Position numbers and translations under genes: made by a program. Positions 44,426 through 47,443 of a stretch of 47,443 nt of DNA are shown here, in pieces. Origin of the DNA: an uncultured Muribaculaceae bacterium. Its GTDB lineage: Bacteria; Bacteroidota; Bacteroidia; Bacteroidales; Muribaculaceae. Under the pieces are notes generated by a model. It was not told where the DNA came from. It saw only the letters and a program-made list of their open reading frames with translations, and did no database searches. How positions within the stretch are numbered: the stretch's first letter is position 1; each line of letters opens with the position of its first letter. The DNA lies in assembly GCA_934663645.1 (NCBI GenBank), contig CAKUKR010000007.1:1-47443 (forward strand), written 5' to 3'.

Positions 44426-45325
44426 ATGAGCAAGTTATCAATCATCGTCCGCAATGAATACATGACCGACTTACGGTCAAAATCCTTTTGGATAGGCACA
44501 TTTCTCATGCCAGTCATATTTGTGCTGTTCGGCGTATTCATCGGCTACATGGCGGAATCGTCAGACACGCTTCTTGCCACGAGCAACCCTCTTGCATCGC
44601 CAGACAATCCCAAGACTGGGTGGCAGATAGCCGGCATGCTGGTAGGCATACTTCTGACGCTGTTCATCATGATATACGGTGCGCAGATTTTCAACAAGGT
44701 GAAGAGCGAGAAATGCAACCGTATCATGGAGGTGCTGTCAACGTGTGTGAACGGGCGGACAATGATGCTCGGCAAAATCATCAGCGTTGCCCTCGTAGGG
44801 ATGACGCAGATGGCTCTGTGGGCAATTCTGTTGGCTGTATGTGCCGGGGTGTTTATTTTGCTCGCCGGCGTTGACATTCCCTTGGAAGTGTTTGGTGACG
44901 TGCGCCTTTACACAAGCCTGTTGTGGGGCATCGCGTTTTTCGCCGGCGGTTACATATTCTATGCCTCTATGTTTGCCGCTACAGGAGCGATGACCGACAA
45001 GAACCAGGAAAATCAAGAGTATCTCACGATTTTGACCTTCATTTTGCTCGGGTCGTTCTATATAGGGCAATACGCCACAGACAACATCACATCATCCGTA
45101 GCTGTCTGGTGCAGCTACATACCCTTCACCTCCGCAACTGTCGGAGCGATAGGCGCGATAGGAGGGGACGTGCCGTTGTGGCAGTCGCTGCTGTCGCTCG
45201 TTTCGCTGTACGTCTGCGCTGCAATAATGCTGATGTTCTCTGGCAAGCTATACACCTCGGTGTTGCTCCTGAAAGGGAAGCGCATAACCCCTCGCGACAT
45301 CATAACATTCATGAAGTCAAAATAA
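44426..45325 (+). CDS. ABC-2 type permease, NatB-like, short form
   Basis: A 299-residue membrane protein. The N-terminus (MSKLSIIVRNEYMTDLRSKSFWIGTFLMP) is typical of NatB-like ABC-2 permeases. About six membrane segments follow, with a VKSEKCNRIMEVLSTCVNG cytoplasmic loop that is the family's coupling-helix region (KSEKxxRIxE). The protein lacks the large periplasmic domain between helices 1 and 2 found in longer relatives. No ATP-binding subunit is adjacent, so the motor must be encoded elsewhere. It is 24 bp behind lon and may be cotranscribed. The substrate is unknown. Confidence 0.82.
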   Translation: MSKLSIIVRNEYMTDLRSKSFWIGTFLMPVIFVLFGVFIGYMAESSDTLLATSNPLASPDNPKTGWQIAGMLVGILLTLFIMIYGAQIFNKVKSEKCNRIMEVLSTCVNGRTMMLGKIISVALVGMTQMALWAILLAVCAGVFILLAGVDIPLEVFGDVRLYTSLLWGIAFFAGGYIFYASMFAATGAMTDKNQENQEYLTILTFILLGSFYIGQYATDNITSSVAVWCSYIPFTSATVGAIGAIGGDVPLWQSLLSLVSLYVCAAIMLMFSGKLYTSVLLLKGKRITPRDIITFMKSK

Positions 45326-45356
45326 GGAGAGGCGGCTCAATGCTGCCTGAAAATAC

Positions 45357-45384
45357 AATCCCGGCTGGAGGTCAGTCGGGATTT
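45357..45384. terminator. Hairpin between the permease gene and folK
   Basis: AATCCCG (45357-45363) pairs with CGGGATT (45377-45383), with a 13-nt loop and T-rich flank on the plus side. It overlaps the folK stop region, so it can serve as a terminator for both convergent units, though a 7-bp stem is modest. Confidence 0.5.
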
Positions 45385-45764
45385 TGTGTGTTCGGGGAAA
45401 GCTGCCGGTAGCCGGTCTGAAAGAAGGCGTAGCCGAAATCGGAAGGCCTGATTACTTTGCCGTCAAACATGACTATGTCGATGTCCAGCGGCACTTGGTG
45501 AAGCCGTCGCCGCTCGCCAGTTCGCCCGAATTTGATTTCAGTCTGCTTGCACAATTGCTCAAGGTCTGATAATTCACCGTTCCACTCTCCTGCAATGACG
45601 GCGTTGGCATACGGCTCGCCGATGCCGGACAATGGGGGAGTGGTGTATACTGTGCTGTTTCGAGCCATAGCAAGGGCATTGCTCATAATCCTAATGGCTG
45701 ATGCTACCGCTTCTTCGCGGTCTCCGTAATTGCTGCCGAGGCTCAAAACGACAGTGTGTTTCAT
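45372..45764 (-). CDS. folK: HPPK: 6-hydroxymethyl-7,8-dihydropterin pyrophosphokinase
   Basis: A folate-pathway enzyme that transfers pyrophosphate from ATP to hydroxymethyl-dihydropterin. 130 residues from the ATG at 45764 (MKHTVVLSLGSNYGDREEAV). Longer in-frame readings run through the upstream gene and are rejected. The GSNYGDR start, the VYTTPPLSG segment and the HPPK signature HQVPLDIDIVMFDG, with the metal-binding Asp-x-Asp, are present. The protein is slightly short for HPPK but complete. Its ATG overlaps the metallophosphoesterase stop (ATGA), so the two genes are coupled. Confidence 0.88.
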   Translation of the reverse strand: MKHTVVLSLGSNYGDREEAVASAIRIMSNALAMARNSTVYTTPPLSGIGEPYANAVIAGEWNGELSDLEQLCKQTEIKFGRTGERRRLHQVPLDIDIVMFDGKVIRPSDFGYAFFQTGYRQLSPNTQNPD

Positions 45765-46993
45765 TTCGCGGCGGTTGACGACAGTGTTATTACGGTTATT
45801 TCCGGTGCTGCTCCTATGCGGTAGGGCAGGCCTACCTCGCCGCAGCCTATGTTGACGTAGCACGTCATTGGCTCGCCCTTGAGGCTTTTCTTGTGGAAGT
45901 CGCCTGCCCACTCTTCGTATTTGAGTTGCGAGGGTGACCACCGCCAACTGCCTATCTTGAAAATCATCTGCATGGCGTGTGTGTGACCAGTCAGGGTCAG
46001 GTCGATGTTGCTTGACTTGACCACAACCTGTCGCCAGTGTTCAGGGTTGTGGCTCATCAGTATCTTGAATCGGGTGTCGTTCAGGTTAGTTGATGCTGTT
46101 TCAGGATAAGCCTCATCCAGTCTGCCGTACTCGCCAAAGGGGTACTCACCCCAGTTTTCCACGCCGATGAGCGGTATGGAGTCTGTGCCGCGTGTCAGGA
46201 ATACGTGGGCGTTGTTTAGCATTTTCCACCCCATCTGCTGCTGATATTGCTCCAGCAGACGGCAATTCTCGAGGCGACCGTTTTCGCTGTCCCATTCTTG
46301 GTACAGCCCGTAGTCGTGGTTGCCGAGTACTCCGTACACTCCGTCCGTGGCATGAAGGCGTGACAGTGTGTGTATGAACGGCTTCAGTTCGGAGGTGTTG
46401 CGGTTTACTATGTCTCCGGTAAACAGGATGATGTCTGGCTTGACAGCGTTTATAGAGTCTACGAAGCGGCTGACGAAGGTGGTGTCGTTGCCCCAGGTGC
46501 CAAGGTGGATGTCGCTGAACTGGACTATGCGGTAGCCGTCAAATGATTTCGGGATTTTGGGTGACGCCATAGTGTACTGTGTCACCTGTATCTCGCGCCG
46601 TCCCCATATAGTCCCCCACCAGAGAGTGAAGAATACGGTCAGCGACAACATGAGCGCGACAATAAGCCCTGCGGTCGAGTGTCGCTTGTTCTTAGTCCAG
46701 ATCCGCGAAACCATTGCGGCAGCAGTGACTAATATGAAAATGAACTTAGAGACATATACGGTCAGGTAGGCATACAGCATCCACATGACCGGCAATATCG
46801 AGCTGTCGCCGTTACGCCGGGGCAAGCAGAAAGCCACGATGAGGAACAGCCAGCACACCGCTGCCGTAGCGGCATAAATGCGTGTGCACCGCTTGTTGCG
46901 GCGAGAGCGGTTGCGCACATAGAAGTAGATGTACGTATCGGCAAGTATCGTTATCAGCGATACTACTAATATTGCTATGACTGGTACTCTCAT
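45761..46993 (-). CDS. Membrane-anchored metallophosphoesterase (calcineurin-like, YkuE type)
   Basis: A 410-residue protein. Four membrane segments occupy about residues 1-140. The C-terminal calcineurin-like phosphoesterase domain has all metal motifs: FSDIHLG, FTGDIVNRN, GNHDYG, SHNPEHW and TGHTHAMQ. The metal centre binds two ions and hydrolyses phosphomono- or diesters. The membrane anchor resembles YaeI/YkuE-like proteins that act on lipid or UDP-linked compounds, but the substrate is not known. It overlaps folK by 4 nt and lies 12 bp behind the partial gene at the window edge, forming a three-gene unit. Confidence 0.9.
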   Translation of the reverse strand: MRVPVIAILVVSLITILADTYIYFYVRNRSRRNKRCTRIYAATAAVCWLFLIVAFCLPRRNGDSSILPVMWMLYAYLTVYVSKFIFILVTAAAMVSRIWTKNKRHSTAGLIVALMLSLTVFFTLWWGTIWGRREIQVTQYTMASPKIPKSFDGYRIVQFSDIHLGTWGNDTTFVSRFVDSINAVKPDIILFTGDIVNRNTSELKPFIHTLSRLHATDGVYGVLGNHDYGLYQEWDSENGRLENCRLLEQYQQQMGWKMLNNAHVFLTRGTDSIPLIGVENWGEYPFGEYGRLDEAYPETASTNLNDTRFKILMSHNPEHWRQVVVKSSNIDLTLTGHTHAMQMIFKIGSWRWSPSQLKYEEWAGDFHKKSLKGEPMTCYVNIGCGEVGLPYRIGAAPEITVITLSSTAAK

Positions 46994-47005
46994 ATCCGCT
47001 GCGGC

Positions 47006-47443
47006 TTACTCAATGCCTCCCAATATCGTTTTCAGTTTGTTTTTCAATGGGTTGGCATACATAGTGAGCATCATGGTTCTGAGGAACTCATGCTCTTCGA
47101 CGCTTATGTCGTCCAGGTCTATCTTGTCGAGCTGGCTGTGGATGTATTCGTTCACCTTGTCGCGGGTCTGCTCGTCATATTTGCGGGCGAAACGTGTGGT
47201 GTCATACAGCATGTCGTATGCGACATAGTTGATGTCGAAAATCTCGTAGCTGCGGTGTATTGCCTGATCGATGAGACAACATACATATTTCGCGGACTTG
47301 TTGTTGTCCTTGAAGTCACCGATTTGGTCCAGACGCGCATTGATGCGCGGCGTAAGCTGGAAATGCACCTTCCCCTTGAATTGCAGAAGCCCCGTTTCCA
47401 TGGAAAACAAGTCGTCACGCTGCGACTTTTTGAATGCCGGGTC
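47006..47443 (-). CDS. Unidentified protein, 5' end off the window
   Basis: The reading frame stays open to the right edge, so the N-terminus is missing; at least 145 codons are visible. The visible part is charged and helical: FQLTPRINARLDQIGDFKDNN, then an AKYVCCLIDQAIHRSYEIF segment and DDISVEEHEFLRTMMLTMY near the end. There is no signal peptide or membrane helix in the visible part. I do not recognise a family. It lies 12 bp upstream of the metallophosphoesterase gene in the same direction and is probably cotranscribed with it. Confidence 0.6.
   Translation of the reverse strand, partial: DPAFKKSQRDDLFSMETGLLQFKGKVHFQLTPRINARLDQIGDFKDNNKSAKYVCCLIDQAIHRSYEIFDINYVAYDMLYDTTRFARKYDEQTRDKVNEYIHSQLDKIDLDDISVEEHEFLRTMMLTMYANPLKNKLKTILGGIE

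Noticed and set aside
45765..45947. Longer N-terminus of FolK
   Set aside because: The added residues are Arg-rich shadow sequence of the metallophosphoesterase gene. The ATG at 45764 gives the family start and a 4-nt overlap.

Overview
The window looks like a chromosomal segment of a Bacteroidales bacterium with roughly balanced base composition, most plausibly from the Muribaculaceae or a near relative; the family assignment is an inference. The phylum-level evidence is direct. It includes SprA, the outer-membrane translocon of the type IX secretion system (T9SS); a lipoprotein BamD followed by the Bacteroidetes-type RNA polymerase omega (Rpb6-like) gene; a ruvA-sprA pair; a C10 protease ending in a T9SS type A sorting domain; and many promoters of the Bacteroidetes form TTG-(19-22)-TAnnTTTG. 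I see no prophage, insertion sequence, CRISPR array or integrase. The content is mostly core chromosome.

Layout. 1-6.4 kb (minus strand): partial ftsK, an M3 oligopeptidase, a small glutaredoxin-like protein, an RluD-type pseudouridine synthase and a PASTA membrane protein. 6.6-8.9 kb (plus): bamD, rpoZ and an uncharacterised ATP-grasp-like gene. 8.9-13.0 kb (minus): radA, an rRNA/tRNA 2'-O-methyltransferase and glnS, with a REPIN-like double palindrome between the last two. 13.1-21.2 kb (minus): giant sprA behind ruvA. 21.4-24.9 kb (plus): groES-groEL with a sigma-54-type promoter, an EFR1-type flavodoxin-ferredoxin and a small exported SH3-like protein. 24.9-30.7 kb (minus): a tight six-gene run nupG-like, rsmE, kdsA, TPR protein, DUF486 and dus. 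30.85-31.7 kb (minus): a Crp/Fnr-type regulator and tRNA-Met(CAU). 31.9-32.9 kb (plus): prs. 33.1-34.5 kb (minus): an exported protein with LEA-like amphipathic repeats. 35.0-38.0 kb (plus): a C10 protease that is probably a T9SS cargo. 38.1-41.2 kb (minus): a GT4 glycosyltransferase, a YbhN/LPG-synthase-type membrane protein and kdsB. 41.3-45.3 kb (plus): engB, lon and an ABC-2 permease. 45.4-47.4 kb (minus): an unidentified partial gene, a membrane metallophosphoesterase and folK.

How the genes fit together. Envelope functions dominate. kdsA and kdsB supply and activate Kdo for lipid A-core, bamD serves outer-membrane protein assembly, sprA exports T9SS cargo such as the C10 protease, and the GT4/YbhN pair probably makes or handles a glycolipid. 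A protein-quality and stress set (groESL, lon, M3 peptidase) and an information-processing set (ftsK, radA, ruvA, rluD, rsmE, dus, glnS, rpoZ, engB) fill most of the rest.

The most interesting points are regulatory or unexplained: an exact -24/-12 sigma-54 consensus in front of groESL; a perfect 14-bp palindrome overlapping the prs -33 element; the REPIN-like element at 11.1 kb; apparently leaderless divergent transcription of engB and the glycosyltransferase; a Crp-like regulator with an atypical recognition helix; the LEA-like exported protein divergent from the T9SS protease; and an uncharacterised ATP-grasp-like protein. I did not find a convincing new multi-gene system.
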